The notes under the pieces were generated by a model, which was not told the origin of the DNA, did not search any database, and worked only from the letters and a program-made list of their open reading frames with translations. A DNA stretch of 64,000 bases from an uncultured Erythrobacter sp. (GTDB lineage: Bacteria; Pseudomonadota; Alphaproteobacteria; Sphingomonadales; Sphingomonadaceae), in contig CANKYK010000002.1 in the NCBI GenBank assembly GCA_947488155.1, positions 874,001 through 938,000 on the forward strand. The letters run 5' to 3'. This document shows positions 18,441 to 27,607 of the stretch, piece by piece. The position numbers were made by a program, and so were the translations under genes. Positions within the stretch are counted from its first letter, which is position 1; the number at the start of each line of letters is the position of its first letter.

Positions 18441-19817
18441 ATGGACGGGGAAACCGCGCAGAAGGCGAAAAAGAGCCTGTGGGGACAAGCGCGCGAATTG
18501 GCGCAATTGGCACCGCCAGAACGCAACCGATGGGTCGATTTCCTGCGGGCGGTTTCAATTCTCGCCGTGGTGTTTGGTCATTGGCTGATGGCCGGGCTTT
18601 ACGTTGATGAGGTTGGTGCGCTGCAACGCGGTGATTTGATTGAAACCTCGCCGTGGACGCATTGGCTAACATGGGCTTTCCAGGTGATGCCGGTCTTCTT
18701 CCTTGTGGGCGGATATTCCAATTCGGTGAGTTGGGAGGGGACCTTGCGCAAAGCGAGACCTGGGCAGAAGGGAATATACCGCGATTGGTTGGCGAGCCGT
18801 GTCCAGCGTTTGATTGCGCCTACGTTCCCTGTGCTGCTTGTTTGGGCAGTGATCGCGGTGGCTTTGACGCAGGTCGGTTTTGACCGCGCGCAGATACGCA
18901 TGGCTACGGAAGCTGCACTGATCCCGGTGTGGTTTCTGGCGGTCTATCTGCTGGTGACGGCCTGTACGCCGCTGGCCGTGAAAGCGTGGAAACGCTGGGG
19001 ATGGGCGAGTTTTGCGATATATATTCCCATCACCGCGTTGGTTGATTGGTTGAGGTTTGAGCACGGTGTACCGTACATCAGCTTCACCAATTTCCTCTGG
19101 GTGTTCCTTGCGATCCACCAGCTGGGTTTGGCGTGGCGCGATGCGAAGTTTGACAATCGCCTCTTTGCCTTTGGCTGGTTTGCGGCCGGGCTAGGCGTGT
19201 TGATTTCGATCACGGTCTATGGGTTTTACCCTGTGTCGATGGTCTCTGCGCCTGATGGGTTTTCAAATTCGCTGCCGCCGACCTTTGCATTGTTGGCGCT
19301 TGGCGTGGTGCAGGTAGGGCTTGTCCTTGGATTGGAGCCACTGGGGCGCCGGATGCTGGACAAGATCGGGATCTGGACTGCGACGGTGTTGATGAACGGT
19401 ATGATTATGACCGTTTTCTTGTGGCACCTCACCGCTTTTGTATTGGTGATGACTTTTTCGTGGATTGCGCTTGGCGGGATTGGACTGGATAGCGTTCCCG
19501 GTACCGGTGAATGGTGGGCAACACGGCCGTTGTGGCTCGGCATTTATATCGTTGCACTTTTGCCCTTCATCGCGGTGTTCGCACGGCATGAACGCAGCTT
19601 TGGCCCCATCAGAGGCGGGCGCACGGTGCCGCGTGCGCGCGTGGTGGCCGGTGTTGTTCTGATCTGCGTAGGGCTGGGCGCAACCGCCGGGATCAGCATT
19701 GCTAGTCCTGAAGGAATAACAGGCGTTCGGATCTGGGTGGTGGCGTTGCCATTTGTCGGTGCGGCTTTGCTCGGCTTTGGCCCGGCGTATCGTCCGAGAT
19801 CGCGCGATACAGCCTGA
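18441..19817 (+). CDS. Acyltransferase family 3 membrane protein
   Basis: 458 residues with about ten or more hydrophobic segments. The start region reads NRWVDFLRAVSILAVVFGHWL, the classic opening of acyltransferase-3 proteins, with the conserved His of the active site in FGHW. Such proteins O-acylate sugars, lipids or peptidoglycan from the membrane. The substrate cannot be read from the sequence, and the neighbours (argG, a secreted protein) give no hint. GAGGGATC lies before the ATG. Confidence 0.85.
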   Translation: MDGETAQKAKKSLWGQARELAQLAPPERNRWVDFLRAVSILAVVFGHWLMAGLYVDEVGALQRGDLIETSPWTHWLTWAFQVMPVFFLVGGYSNSVSWEGTLRKARPGQKGIYRDWLASRVQRLIAPTFPVLLVWAVIAVALTQVGFDRAQIRMATEAALIPVWFLAVYLLVTACTPLAVKAWKRWGWASFAIYIPITALVDWLRFEHGVPYISFTNFLWVFLAIHQLGLAWRDAKFDNRLFAFGWFAAGLGVLISITVYGFYPVSMVSAPDGFSNSLPPTFALLALGVVQVGLVLGLEPLGRRMLDKIGIWTATVLMNGMIMTVFLWHLTAFVLVMTFSWIALGGIGLDSVPGTGEWWATRPLWLGIYIVALLPFIAVFARHERSFGPIRGGRTVPRARVVAGVVLICVGLGATAGISIASPEGITGVRIWVVALPFVGAALLGFGPAYRPRSRDTA

Positions 19818-19987
19818 GTCAGGACGTCTCCTGGGTTCACTCCTGGTTCAAGGGATCGGGAGCAGACCTATCGCATAAGGTCGCACAGACACGCAGTGAA
19901 TTGGTCAAAATGGGCTGACGACTGCTATCGGAGGCTGCCGCCGCTTAAGGGATACTTCCCGAAGGGGCGGCGGTTTGGGGAGGTGCT

Positions 19988-21169
19988 ATGCGACTTTGGC
20001 TCTATGGTTTGGCGACTGCGATCGCAAGTATCTCGGCCCTGCTGCTGGCGATTACCCCTGCACCCTCTCAGAAATTGCTGGCCCGTGCCGGCGGTGCTGC
20101 TCAGCTCACCGCAATGCTACAAGGCGGCAGCTATAATGCCGTTAACTGCCACAATGTTCGCACCTTCTGCCGCGCGGACGTTTCGCGCTGCGATAGTAAT
20201 GAGCGCGAACGGCAGACATGGCGTACGCAATGCCTTGCCCGGCACAAGACGCGCTATGATGAGTGCGTGAGCACCAAGGCTCCGTTGAGAGGTCACTATG
20301 GTGCAAAAGTCCGGGGGCCTGATCCGCGATGTGCACATCTTGCGAATTATAGAGAGACCAAGTGTCAGGTTGAGCCGCAAATCTGCCCGACCTATGGCCA
20401 GTGTGAGCAGAAATATGGCCAATGCATCTATGATCAGAGCGCCGCTTTGGACCAGCAACAAAATTCGCGCGACGATGGGGCATACGTCCCTGAGCCGCCA
20501 CCTGCGCCAACCGCTAGACCTATCCCGCAGCAGCCAGAACCTGACACACGCTACCGGGTTTATGTGAAGAACGGATGTCGCAAATACATTGAGATCGCAT
20601 ATTTCTATGAGGAAAGTCCAGGGCAATGGGCCAAGAGTGGCTGGCGCGGCTTTCAACCAGGGCGCGTTGGAGAGCTGAAAAGCCCAATCATGACGCGGCG
20701 GCTAGGGGTTTTCTCGACGCTCGGCTTTCCAGAGCAAAAGTTTAGGCGCGGGTTCAATATGAAAAAGAGCGTGATTGATCGCAACTTCCTGGTGCCGATC
20801 AATGAGCAGTTGCGGGGCAAGGGCGCTCGCACTGTGCCGTTCGATATGCTCGAATGGGCCAGCGATATTTCCAAGCCCCTGATTGTCATTGAAGACTGTG
20901 ACCAATACAAAGCAGGGGTTCGGATCAAGTCGGTGCAAACTCGCGAAACTGCGGCGGAACCCAGACCCGTCTTGTTACAGGTCAGTCCTGCACCCAAGCC
21001 AGAGCAGCCAAAAGTGAGCGCTGTTGAGCGAGAGCCTGAACCGCCGCGTAAGCCGATGCAGCCTGCGGCGTGCCAAAAGATCGATCCCGCGACGATGTCA
21101 GCTGCGGATATTGACCGTTATAAAGCCTTGGCAGCGCGGGGCATGATCAAGCTTTGCGAAGCGGGTTAG
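19988..21169 (+). CDS. Secreted protein with DUF1036-like domain
   Basis: 393 residues behind a strong ribosome site (GGGGAGGTG). An N-terminal hydrophobic signal (about 5-27) is followed by a cysteine-rich part (about 55-150). Residues about 190-305, beginning YRVYVKNGCRKYIEIAYFYEE and containing WAKSGWRGFQPG, resemble DUF1036, a domain of unknown role in alphaproteobacterial envelope proteins. A proline-rich linker and a short C-terminal helix (SAADIDRYKALAARGMIKLC) follow. The gene overlaps the converging cfa-like gene by four bases. Confidence 0.65.
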   Translation: MRLWLYGLATAIASISALLLAITPAPSQKLLARAGGAAQLTAMLQGGSYNAVNCHNVRTFCRADVSRCDSNERERQTWRTQCLARHKTRYDECVSTKAPLRGHYGAKVRGPDPRCAHLANYRETKCQVEPQICPTYGQCEQKYGQCIYDQSAALDQQQNSRDDGAYVPEPPPAPTARPIPQQPEPDTRYRVYVKNGCRKYIEIAYFYEESPGQWAKSGWRGFQPGRVGELKSPIMTRRLGVFSTLGFPEQKFRRGFNMKKSVIDRNFLVPINEQLRGKGARTVPFDMLEWASDISKPLIVIEDCDQYKAGVRIKSVQTRETAAEPRPVLLQVSPAPKPEQPKVSAVEREPEPPRKPMQPAACQKIDPATMSAADIDRYKALAARGMIKLCEAG

Positions 21170-22431
21170 CCGCGCTTTTGCGCGGGTGCCTCCATCAGGC
21201 GCTTTTCTTCCGCTGCGATGTAATCCCGCGTCAGCGGCAGGGCATAGCGATTGCGCGCATATTGGATCTGATAATTGCACATACTGCCACTCTCAAACAC
21301 GGTTGCCGCACCTGATAGATAGAACGTCCACATCCGGAAAAAGCGCTCGTCATACATCGCAATCATTTTTTCGCGATTGACGATGCAATTGGCATACCAT
21401 TGGCGCAGCGTCTTGGCGTAGTGGACCCGCAGGGTCTCTACGTCGGTGGAGATCAGACGGAATTTCTCACTGGCTTCAACGGTCTCTGAGAGAGCCGGAA
21501 TGTAGCCGCCAGGGAAGATGTATTTGCGAGTGAACGCATCGGTGGAGCCGGGGCCGCCCATACGCCCGATCGTGTGGAGCAACATGGTGCCATCGTCGGT
21601 GAGAAGATTGGCACAGGCTTCAAAGAAGGTTTCAAATTGAGGCTGACCAACATGTTCGAACATGCCGACCGAGACAATTCTATCGAACTTACGGCCAGCG
21701 GCGGCAAAGTCGCGGTAATCGACGAGCTCAATGCTCACACGGTCGGCGACACCGGCGGCCTCGACGCGTTCCTTGGCATAAGCGATCTGCTCTTCAGACA
21801 AAGTGATGCCAACAACTTCGACATCGTAGTTGCGCGCCAAGAAGATCGCCATGCCGCCCCAACCACAGCCGATATCGAGCACTTTTTGACCTGGCTTTAT
21901 GTTCAGCTTGGCGGCGATGTGCGCCAGTTTCGCGGTCTGAGCCTCGCCCAGAGTGATGTCGTCTGACGGCCAATAACCACAGCTGTATTGCCAGTGTTCC
22001 TCATCCAGCATCAGGCGATAGAAATCGTTCCCGATATCATAGTGATGCGCGACGTTGCTTTTTGAACTGATCCTGTTGTTGACCTTCTCGGCGGCGAAGC
22101 TGGCTTTGTTCAGTACACGCCGCAGTAGATTGGGTGGGCCGATATCGCCGCCTTTGTCCCATGAGTTGTTTTTGCGAAGCAGGGTGACAAGCCCCATGAT
22201 GTCACCTTCTTCGATGACCAGACGGCCATCCATAAAGGCTTCAGCTGCGCCAAGACGCGGGTCCATGATTATGTCGCGTGGGACTTTCGCATCCGTAAGG
22301 CGAACGACAATTTCCGGAAAACCTTCCTCTGGCTCGCCATAAGTCTTGTCCGATCCATCGGCAAATACGATGCCCAACCGCCCACGTTTTACGCCTTTGG
22401 TCAGAAACCGGTCGAAAAGTGTTTTACTCAT
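21166..22431 (-). CDS. cfa: Cyclopropane-fatty-acyl-phospholipid synthase family methyltransferase
   Basis: 421 residues. The N-terminal third is the lipid-binding region of the family. The methyltransferase domain has the S-adenosylmethionine motif VLDIGCGWGGMAIFLA and the conserved EHVG near the active site. The segment QYSCGYW is the usual one in Cfa enzymes. They methylate double bonds of phospholipid acyl chains at the inner membrane. A relative acting on other lipids is possible. It starts at ATG 22431 after GAAGG, with no obvious operon partner. Confidence 0.88.
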   Translation of the reverse strand: MSKTLFDRFLTKGVKRGRLGIVFADGSDKTYGEPEEGFPEIVVRLTDAKVPRDIIMDPRLGAAEAFMDGRLVIEEGDIMGLVTLLRKNNSWDKGGDIGPPNLLRRVLNKASFAAEKVNNRISSKSNVAHHYDIGNDFYRLMLDEEHWQYSCGYWPSDDITLGEAQTAKLAHIAAKLNIKPGQKVLDIGCGWGGMAIFLARNYDVEVVGITLSEEQIAYAKERVEAAGVADRVSIELVDYRDFAAAGRKFDRIVSVGMFEHVGQPQFETFFEACANLLTDDGTMLLHTIGRMGGPGSTDAFTRKYIFPGGYIPALSETVEASEKFRLISTDVETLRVHYAKTLRQWYANCIVNREKMIAMYDERFFRMWTFYLSGAATVFESGSMCNYQIQYARNRYALPLTRDYIAAEEKRLMEAPAQKRG

Positions 22432-22516
22432 ACAGTGCCTTCTTCGCAGCGATCCACCCGAAGGTTACGAATGCCAGCACTGTTCGCGGTGTCAATGATC
22501 GGATACGTTAATCACT

Positions 22517-22954
22517 ATGAGCGACCCAAAAACCACACAAACCACAGCTTCGGTTGATGATTTCATCGCTGCGGTCGAACCCGCCAGCAAACGTGAAGAC
22601 GCAAAAGTGCTCGACGCGCTGTTTCGTAAAGTAACCGGAGAAGAACCGAAGATGTGGGGTCCGACGATTATCGGTTATGGCAGCTATCATTACAAATATG
22701 AGAGCGGACGTGAAGGCGATTCCGCACGCTCGGGCTTCTCACCGCGCAAGGCTAAGCATTCGCTATATCTGATGGGCCGTTATTGCGACGAGGCGACAGG
22801 CAAGAAAGTCGATGGATTGCTGGAGAAAATGGGCAAGCACAAGGCCGGCGCGAGCTGTGTTTATGTGAACAAGCTGGGCGATATTGATTTGAGCGTCTTG
22901 GAAGAGATTATCGGCCTTTGCTGGGACGCGATGAATCGTAAATATCCAGTCTAA
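22517..22954 (+). CDS. DUF1801 domain protein
   Basis: 145 residues. Most of the protein (about 10-140) matches the DUF1801 fold: ASKREDAKVLDALFRKVTGEEPKMWGPTI and later GFSPRKAKHSLYLMG. These small cytosolic proteins are widespread and their biochemical function is unknown. The ribosome site is weak. It is divergent from the cfa-like gene, with 85 bases between them. Confidence 0.85.
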   Translation: MSDPKTTQTTASVDDFIAAVEPASKREDAKVLDALFRKVTGEEPKMWGPTIIGYGSYHYKYESGREGDSARSGFSPRKAKHSLYLMGRYCDEATGKKVDGLLEKMGKHKAGASCVYVNKLGDIDLSVLEEIIGLCWDAMNRKYPV

Positions 22955-22989
22955 ACCGCGTGACGTTTTCTAACGAACTTAGCCATTGA

Positions 22990-23748
22990 TCAGGCGCCCT
23001 CGCGGGCGAGATAGATGACATCGCGATCTTGCGAAAGCATGTGTTGGCCGCTGTCGATGAACAGGGTCGATCCGCTGCGCAAATGGCCCTGCACTAGGAA
23101 GAACGCGGCATCGGCAATTTCATCTGCACTAGTCTTACGGTCCAGCAAATTGAGCCGGTGGGAGGTCTCTGTCTCTTCCTGCGTTTGATCATGGCTGGCC
23201 AAAATAGCGCCGGGTGCAATGCCATAGATGCGATCTTCTTCCTTCGCTGCGCCCATCGCCAGCATGGGGATGGTGGCGTTCAAGGCGTGCTTCGCCATAG
23301 TGTAGCTGAAGAAGTCGGGATTGGGATTTTCCAGCTTCATATCGGTGATGTTGATCACGCAGCGTCCCCTGCTGGACCGGGCTGCGGTCAAAAAGGCTTG
23401 TGCCATGCGGGTTGGCGTGATCGCGTTGACTTGCATTGCAAGCCGGTTCGTTGTGGGGGCTAGGGCCGTCACACTGTCTGGCTCGAAAACGGCGGCCGAG
23501 TTCACCAACACGCGCCAGTCGGGATGCTTTGTTGCCAGCTGCTCAATCATTGCGACCGCTGCATCGCCGTCGTCTAAATCGCATTTGACAGTGCTGGCCG
23601 AGGGCAGCGATGCTGCCATAGCATCTGCGTCGCAGGATGAAGAACGGTAGTGGATGATCACATGCCAGCCTTCTTCGGCAAAGCGGCGGACGATTTGCGC
23701 ACCGATGCGCGCGGCGCCGCCTGTGACCAATATCGTCGGGGTGTTCAT
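22990..23748 (-). CDS. Short-chain dehydrogenase, pteridine-reductase type
   Basis: 252 residues of the SDR fold. The nucleotide-binding loop reads VTGGAARIGAQIV at about 7-19, followed by HYRSS, a pattern for NADPH binding. The catalytic pair is YTMAK near 154-158, with the conserved NSAAVFEP segment upstream. The variant loop and overall form resemble FolM or pteridine reductase, which reduce dihydropterins. Precise substrate is inferred only. It runs convergent to the DUF1801 gene. Confidence 0.82.
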   Translation of the reverse strand: MNTPTILVTGGAARIGAQIVRRFAEEGWHVIIHYRSSSCDADAMAASLPSASTVKCDLDDGDAAVAMIEQLATKHPDWRVLVNSAAVFEPDSVTALAPTTNRLAMQVNAITPTRMAQAFLTAARSSRGRCVINITDMKLENPNPDFFSYTMAKHALNATIPMLAMGAAKEEDRIYGIAPGAILASHDQTQEETETSHRLNLLDRKTSADEIADAAFFLVQGHLRSGSTLFIDSGQHMLSQDRDVIYLAREGA

Positions 23749-23779
23749 GGCCCTACATGCAGCACACTTGAAGTGGAAT

Positions 23780-23812
23780 GGGAAGAGAAGCGATGTGTGC
23801 TCTCCTCTTCCC
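23780..23812. terminator. Hairpin between minus-strand genes
   Basis: GGGAAGAG (23780-23787) pairs exactly with CTCTTCCC (23805-23812), downstream of the histidine-rich gene. There is no clear T-tract, so it may act as an RNA-stabilising hairpin instead. Confidence 0.4.
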
Positions 23813-23840
23813 GTTCATTCATTCCAGGTAAGGTTTGGAC

Positions 23841-23956
23841 TCAATGGCGCGAGCGGAAACCCCGTGACCGGAAGCCTCTTGACCGAAAACCTCTTGAGCG
23901 GAACCCCTTTGAGTGCAGTTTGTGCCCAAAGGAGCGCCTGCCAAAGGAGCGCCTGC
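23841..23956 (-). repeat. Two arrays of 15-bp coding repeats
   Basis: On the plus strand the 15-base units appear as CAAAGGAGCGCCTGC twice with a third variant (23936-23970 region) and as a more diverged set at about 23846-23905. They encode SFGRR and GFRSR units. Such arrays change copy number easily by slippage. Confidence 0.6.
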
Positions 23957-24284
23957 CAAAAGAGCGTTTGCTAAAATGTTTGTAGTGGTTGCGGTTGAAC
24001 CCACGCGATGAGTAATGCTTCGAATGGAAATCGCGACGGTGGATACCATGGTCGCGGTGATCATGGTGCTTGCCAATCGAATGATCCGAGCGATGTGCGT
24101 GGTGTGTCTTGTGATCATCGGCTTGATGATGGCTTTTGCGGGAATTGTGGCCGCCGCTATGCGCATCATGATCTTTGCGATGTTCGCTGCTCTCATGGTG
24201 GCCATGTGGAGCGTCATGGGCCAACGCTGGGCCCGCCGTAGCCGCCAAAGTCGCGGCAGCGATTGAAAGAAGAATCTTTCTCAT
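23841..24284 (-). CDS. Secreted histidine-rich protein with tandem repeats
   Basis: The ATG at 24284 is preceded by AAGGAA and gives 147 residues; upstream extensions lack a signal. The signal peptide runs to about residue 22 (ending PALAHD). The mature N-terminal part is extremely rich in His, Asp and Ser (HDAPHGHHESSEH...), suggesting metal binding. The C-terminus holds two arrays of five-residue repeats, SFGRR three times and GFRSR four times, encoded by 15-bp DNA repeats. That gives a very basic tail. Function unknown; periplasmic metal buffering is a guess. Confidence 0.75.
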   Translation of the reverse strand: MRKILLSIAAATLAATAGPALAHDAPHGHHESSEHRKDHDAHSGGHNSRKSHHQADDHKTHHAHRSDHSIGKHHDHRDHGIHRRDFHSKHYSSRGFNRNHYKHFSKRSFGRRSFGRRSFGHKLHSKGFRSRGFRSRGFRSRGFRSRH

Positions 24285-24433
24285 TTCCAATTCCTTTTCG
24301 TGTGCTTTTGATCTGAGCGCCTGCGCGCCATGTACGTTCATTAGTTCGCGAAAATCGGAATTGGGTTTCACTGTTTCAGCGTCTAAAGTTTTCCTTTGTC
24401 GGCTTGTCTTGCCAGCTTGCACTCAAATGCAAA

Positions 24434-24466
24434 GGCGCCGCCAAACCATTGAAGGCTGGCGGCGCC
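24434..24466 (-). terminator. Strong GC hairpin after the glycine-zipper gene
   Basis: GGCGCCGCCA (24434-24443) pairs exactly with TGGCGGCGCC (24457-24466) over a 13-base loop. It lies about 40 bases past the 3' end of the minus-strand gene at 24503. The following T-run is short. Confidence 0.55.
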
Positions 24467-24502
24467 AAAGGTGGAGTGGGGCCACCTTAAGTCAGTGAGG
24501 TC

Positions 24503-24979
24503 CTAGCGACACTTAAGGTCACCCTTGTCGATTTCGCGTCCCAGAAGGCCGCCTGCGACACCGCCAAGTAATGTGCCCAACAGCTTGTCACCGCGTCCGG
24601 CAACCTCATTGCCGATCAGCGCGCCAACGCCTGCTCCGATGACGAGGCCGGTGGTGCCATTGTCGCGTTTACAATAGTAACGGCCATCCCGTCCGCGCCA
24701 TACGCGGTCACGGCGGCTGATGTGACGCGGCTCGCGGTAACGGCCATTGCGGTCGTAACGGCTCTGGCGGCGATTTTTCCGATAGCGGCGATCATCATAA
24801 TCGTCCCAATCACCATCATAGTGATGGGCTGCTGTTTGATTGAGGCTATCCATTGGTATCATCATCACATTGGATGCGATCGGATTGGAAGAGACGCTGG
24901 GAGCAATCTCTACCGCTTGTGCGGGGGCGGCAGCGATTGCGAGTGTACCAGCGGCGGCGAATGCGGCGAGATTTTTCAT
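24503..24979 (-). CDS. Glycine-zipper envelope protein
   Basis: 158 residues from ATG 24979, preceded by GAGGGA. A signal peptide ends near residue 22 (AAPAQAVE). A middle region rich in Tyr, Arg and Asp is followed by a glycine-zipper segment at about 110-150 (GLVIGAGVGALIGNEVAGRG and GTLLGGVAGGLLGREI). This is the 2TM glycine-zipper pattern of outer-membrane-associated small proteins. Function unknown. It lies beside the histidine-rich protein, and both are probably exported. Confidence 0.8.
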   Translation of the reverse strand: MKNLAAFAAAGTLAIAAAPAQAVEIAPSVSSNPIASNVMMIPMDSLNQTAAHHYDGDWDDYDDRRYRKNRRQSRYDRNGRYREPRHISRRDRVWRGRDGRYYCKRDNGTTGLVIGAGVGALIGNEVAGRGDKLLGTLLGGVAGGLLGREIDKGDLKCR

Positions 24980-25118
24980 TTGCGTGTCCCTCTTTTTGTT
25001 CGAGTTACCTGGTGGGGTGAGAGGACATTCGTTCAGAAAAAGACAACACAACATGAACGCTTTGTTGGGAATTCTGTTCAGGCGACGAGCCGCTTTTATT
25101 AAGCGATGAGCTGAGCGG

Positions 25119-25757
25119 TTAGCGCAATTTTCCCGCTGCTTTGGCTCGAACCTTGGGAGAAAGCGACTCAAGCTGGCTGAGTTCGAACAGCTCATCCTGC
25201 GTGCCTTTGCCAGCGATTATGGCTGCGAAAACCCGCTCAACGCTCCAGTCGGTTGCGCCAAGAGACACGCGTTCCAGACTGTCTCCTGCCTCCGCTGCGC
25301 CTTCTTCGATCACACGGAAATACCATCCGCATCGCCCAGAGCTAACAATTGCGGCGACCATTTTCTTGACGCCGAAGCGATGCTCAATCTTCCAGCAGGG
25401 CTGGCGCGGTTGGCTGATTTCTAGCAAGGCGCTGCCCAAACGGAATTGATCGCCGATGTGAACTTGGGCCTCCGTGAGGCCGCTGACCGCGAGATTTGAG
25501 CCGAATGCGCCGGGTTCTGAGAGTAGGGCGTGGTCACCGATCTGATCGCGCCAAAATGCGTGATGATCACTGGGGTAGAGATGCACTGCCATTTCTGGGC
25601 CGCCATGCACGCGGTGATCGGCTTGCTCATCCACCTCCAGCCCTTCGATGCGAATCTGCACTGGGCCAGCAATGGCCTGTTTGGCGATGGCGCTTGTTTC
25701 TTCACCTCGGAAGCCTTGAGCGCGGCCTGCGCAAATCGCGGTGAGCTCAACCTTCAC
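25119..25757 (-). CDS. MOSC domain protein
   Basis: 212 residues if translation starts at GTG 25757 (a TTG five codons upstream is an alternative). The MOSC fold is recognisable from [34 protein letters not shown] and [14 protein letters not shown], the last with the conserved cysteine. It resembles YiiM-type proteins that use molybdenum cofactor or reduce N-hydroxylated compounds. The start overlaps the end of rlmN, so the two genes are co-transcribed. Confidence 0.88.
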   Translation of the reverse strand: MKVELTAICAGRAQGFRGEETSAIAKQAIAGPVQIRIEGLEVDEQADHRVHGGPEMAVHLYPSDHHAFWRDQIGDHALLSEPGAFGSNLAVSGLTEAQVHIGDQFRLGSALLEISQPRQPCWKIEHRFGVKKMVAAIVSSGRCGWYFRVIEEGAAEAGDSLERVSLGATDWSVERVFAAIIAGKGTQDELFELSQLESLSPKVRAKAAGKLR

Positions 25758-27003
25758 TGGCGGCGGTCTCAACAGCGGCTGCCGCCGCCTCTCGGTCCAA
25801 TTGCGCGCGACTTTTCTTCTCTGCTGCGGTTTTCAACTGTCCGCAGGCGGCGTCAATGTCTCGCCCGCGCGGGGTGCGCACCGGCGCGCTGATCCCGCCT
25901 TCAAAGACGATGTTGGAAAAGCTACGAATTCGGTCTGGATCAGAACATTCATAATTCGCGCCGGGCCATGGATTGAACGGGATCAAATTGACCTTGGCAG
26001 GCAGGTTGAACTGTTTCAGCAGGCGCACAAGCTCGTGCGCGTCCTCGTCGCTGTCATTCTTGTCCTTCAGCATCACATATTCAAAGGTGATGCGCCGCGC
26101 ATTGGTCGCACCCGGATAATCGGCGCAGGCTTGCAGCAATTCTTCGAGGCCATATTTGCGGTTAAGCGGCACGATCTCGTCACGCACATCCTTGTTTACC
26201 GCGTGCAGGGACACCGCGAGGTTGACGCCAATCTCTGCGCCGCAGCGCTCCATCATCGGGATGACGCCGCTGGTCGACAGCGTGATCCGTCGCTTCGACA
26301 GAGCAAGGCCCGCACTGTCCATTACGAGCAGCAGAGCGTCTCGGACGTTGTCAAAATTATACAGCGGTTCGCCCATGCCCATCATCACAATGTTGGTGAG
26401 CAAACGACCGTCTGCGCGGTACTCCGCCTCGTCCTCATCCTCGGCAAAATCCATCTTGCCCTTGGGCCATTCGCCCAAGGCATCGCGTGCCAGCATAACC
26501 TGGCCAACGATCTCACCTGGCGTCAGATTGCGGACCAGACGCATGGTGCCCGTGTGGCAAAAGGTGCAATTGAGCGTACAGCCCACTTGGCTGGACACGC
26601 ATAGAGTTCCGCGATCAGAATCGGGAATGAAAACCATCTCGTAATCATGACCGTCATCGGTTTGCAGCAACCATTTGCGTGTACCATCTGTGCTATGCTG
26701 AGCCTCAACCACTTGTGGGCGGCCAATCACAAAGCGCTCCGTCAGCCACGGCCGCATTGTCTTGGAAATGTCGGTCATGTCCTCAAATTCGGACACGCCG
26801 CGGTGATACAGCCAATGATAGACCTGCTTGGAACGCAGCTTGGCCTGCCTTGCATCCAGACCCGCTTCTTCAAACAGCTCGCGAATACGCGCGGGCGGCA
26901 GACCAATCAGGTCGACGCGGCCGTCCTCACGGGGCGTGATATCGCGCGCAGTGGGAACCGGATCGATTTGTCCGGCGATGGGCATGAGGTTGGTATCGGC
27001 CAT
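25747..27003 (-). CDS. rlmN: Dual-specificity RNA methyltransferase RlmN
   Basis: 418 residues. This radical-SAM enzyme methylates C2 of adenine 2503 in 23S rRNA and adenine 37 in some tRNAs. The iron-sulphur motif CTLNCTFC is at residues 142-149. The signature [17 protein letters not shown] and the C-terminal region with the second catalytic cysteine ([12 protein letters not shown]) are present. An alanine-rich C-terminal extension overlaps the MOSC gene. Confidence 0.97.
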   Translation of the reverse strand: MADTNLMPIAGQIDPVPTARDITPREDGRVDLIGLPPARIRELFEEAGLDARQAKLRSKQVYHWLYHRGVSEFEDMTDISKTMRPWLTERFVIGRPQVVEAQHSTDGTRKWLLQTDDGHDYEMVFIPDSDRGTLCVSSQVGCTLNCTFCHTGTMRLVRNLTPGEIVGQVMLARDALGEWPKGKMDFAEDEDEAEYRADGRLLTNIVMMGMGEPLYNFDNVRDALLLVMDSAGLALSKRRITLSTSGVIPMMERCGAEIGVNLAVSLHAVNKDVRDEIVPLNRKYGLEELLQACADYPGATNARRITFEYVMLKDKNDSDEDAHELVRLLKQFNLPAKVNLIPFNPWPGANYECSDPDRIRSFSNIVFEGGISAPVRTPRGRDIDAACGQLKTAAEKKSRAQLDREAAAAAVETAASEG

Positions 27004-27060
27004 AAGTTCGCCGCATATAGGCGTGCAAAAGCGCCTTTACTAGCTTAGCATTTGAGCGGT

Positions 27061-27582
27061 CTATCTGAGCTTTGCGCAGCCGAGCAGCGCGGCATCAATT
27101 GCGGTCGCGGCGCCAGCGAGCTGGTATCTGTCGGTGAAGGCGCGGCCACCCCTGTCACGGGCCCGAACGCTCATCCGGGTGGCGGATCGCATGGCTGCAA
27201 CGATTGCGGCGTCCATGCTGGCATCTTTCGCCCAGGCATCGCCGCCACCGCCAGTTAGGTCGAACTGCTTGTCACCAATGGTCAGGCGGATGGTCGCGCT
27301 ATCAGCAATTGCGCGCGATAGACGTAGGTGCACCTGATTGCGGATTGAGTTCTTCGGCCATGTCGCAATGCTGGCAAAGGGCGCGTAATCGCGCCGCGTT
27401 GTCGCGCTGGATGGCTTGGCGATGGCATAGCAGCGGGGCGTGCCGGGATCACGGAACGCAGCCCAGCTAGAATAGACGCCTAGGCTGTCTTTCGCTGCGA
27501 GCGGACTGGCCAAGATGGCACCAAGCGCCAGCGCGCTGAGTAGCAGGGCGCGCGAGATAAATCTCTGCTTGAAGCTCGCCAT
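27061..27582 (-). CDS. Invasion-associated locus B (IalB)-like secreted protein
   Basis: 173 residues from ATG 27582, behind a purine-rich GGGGGCGG. Signal peptide to about residue 30 (ILASPLAAKD). The mature part has SLGVYSSWAAFRDPGTPRCYAIA and ends with a cysteine segment, as in IalB-family periplasmic proteins of alphaproteobacteria. The family name comes from Bartonella; the role here is unknown. It starts 25 bases after the end of the slt gene, so it is probably in its operon. Confidence 0.7.
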   Translation of the reverse strand: MASFKQRFISRALLLSALALGAILASPLAAKDSLGVYSSWAAFRDPGTPRCYAIAKPSSATTRRDYAPFASIATWPKNSIRNQVHLRLSRAIADSATIRLTIGDKQFDLTGGGGDAWAKDASMDAAIVAAMRSATRMSVRARDRGGRAFTDRYQLAGAATAIDAALLGCAKLR

Positions 27583-27607
27583 TTCGAACCGCCCCCTTGC
27601 GCCTGCT

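Noticed and set aside
23841..23985. Plus-strand frames with RKPLDRKPLER-like repeats
   Set aside because: They are the reverse reading of the 15-bp repeats in the histidine-rich gene, which has a signal peptide and a ribosome site.
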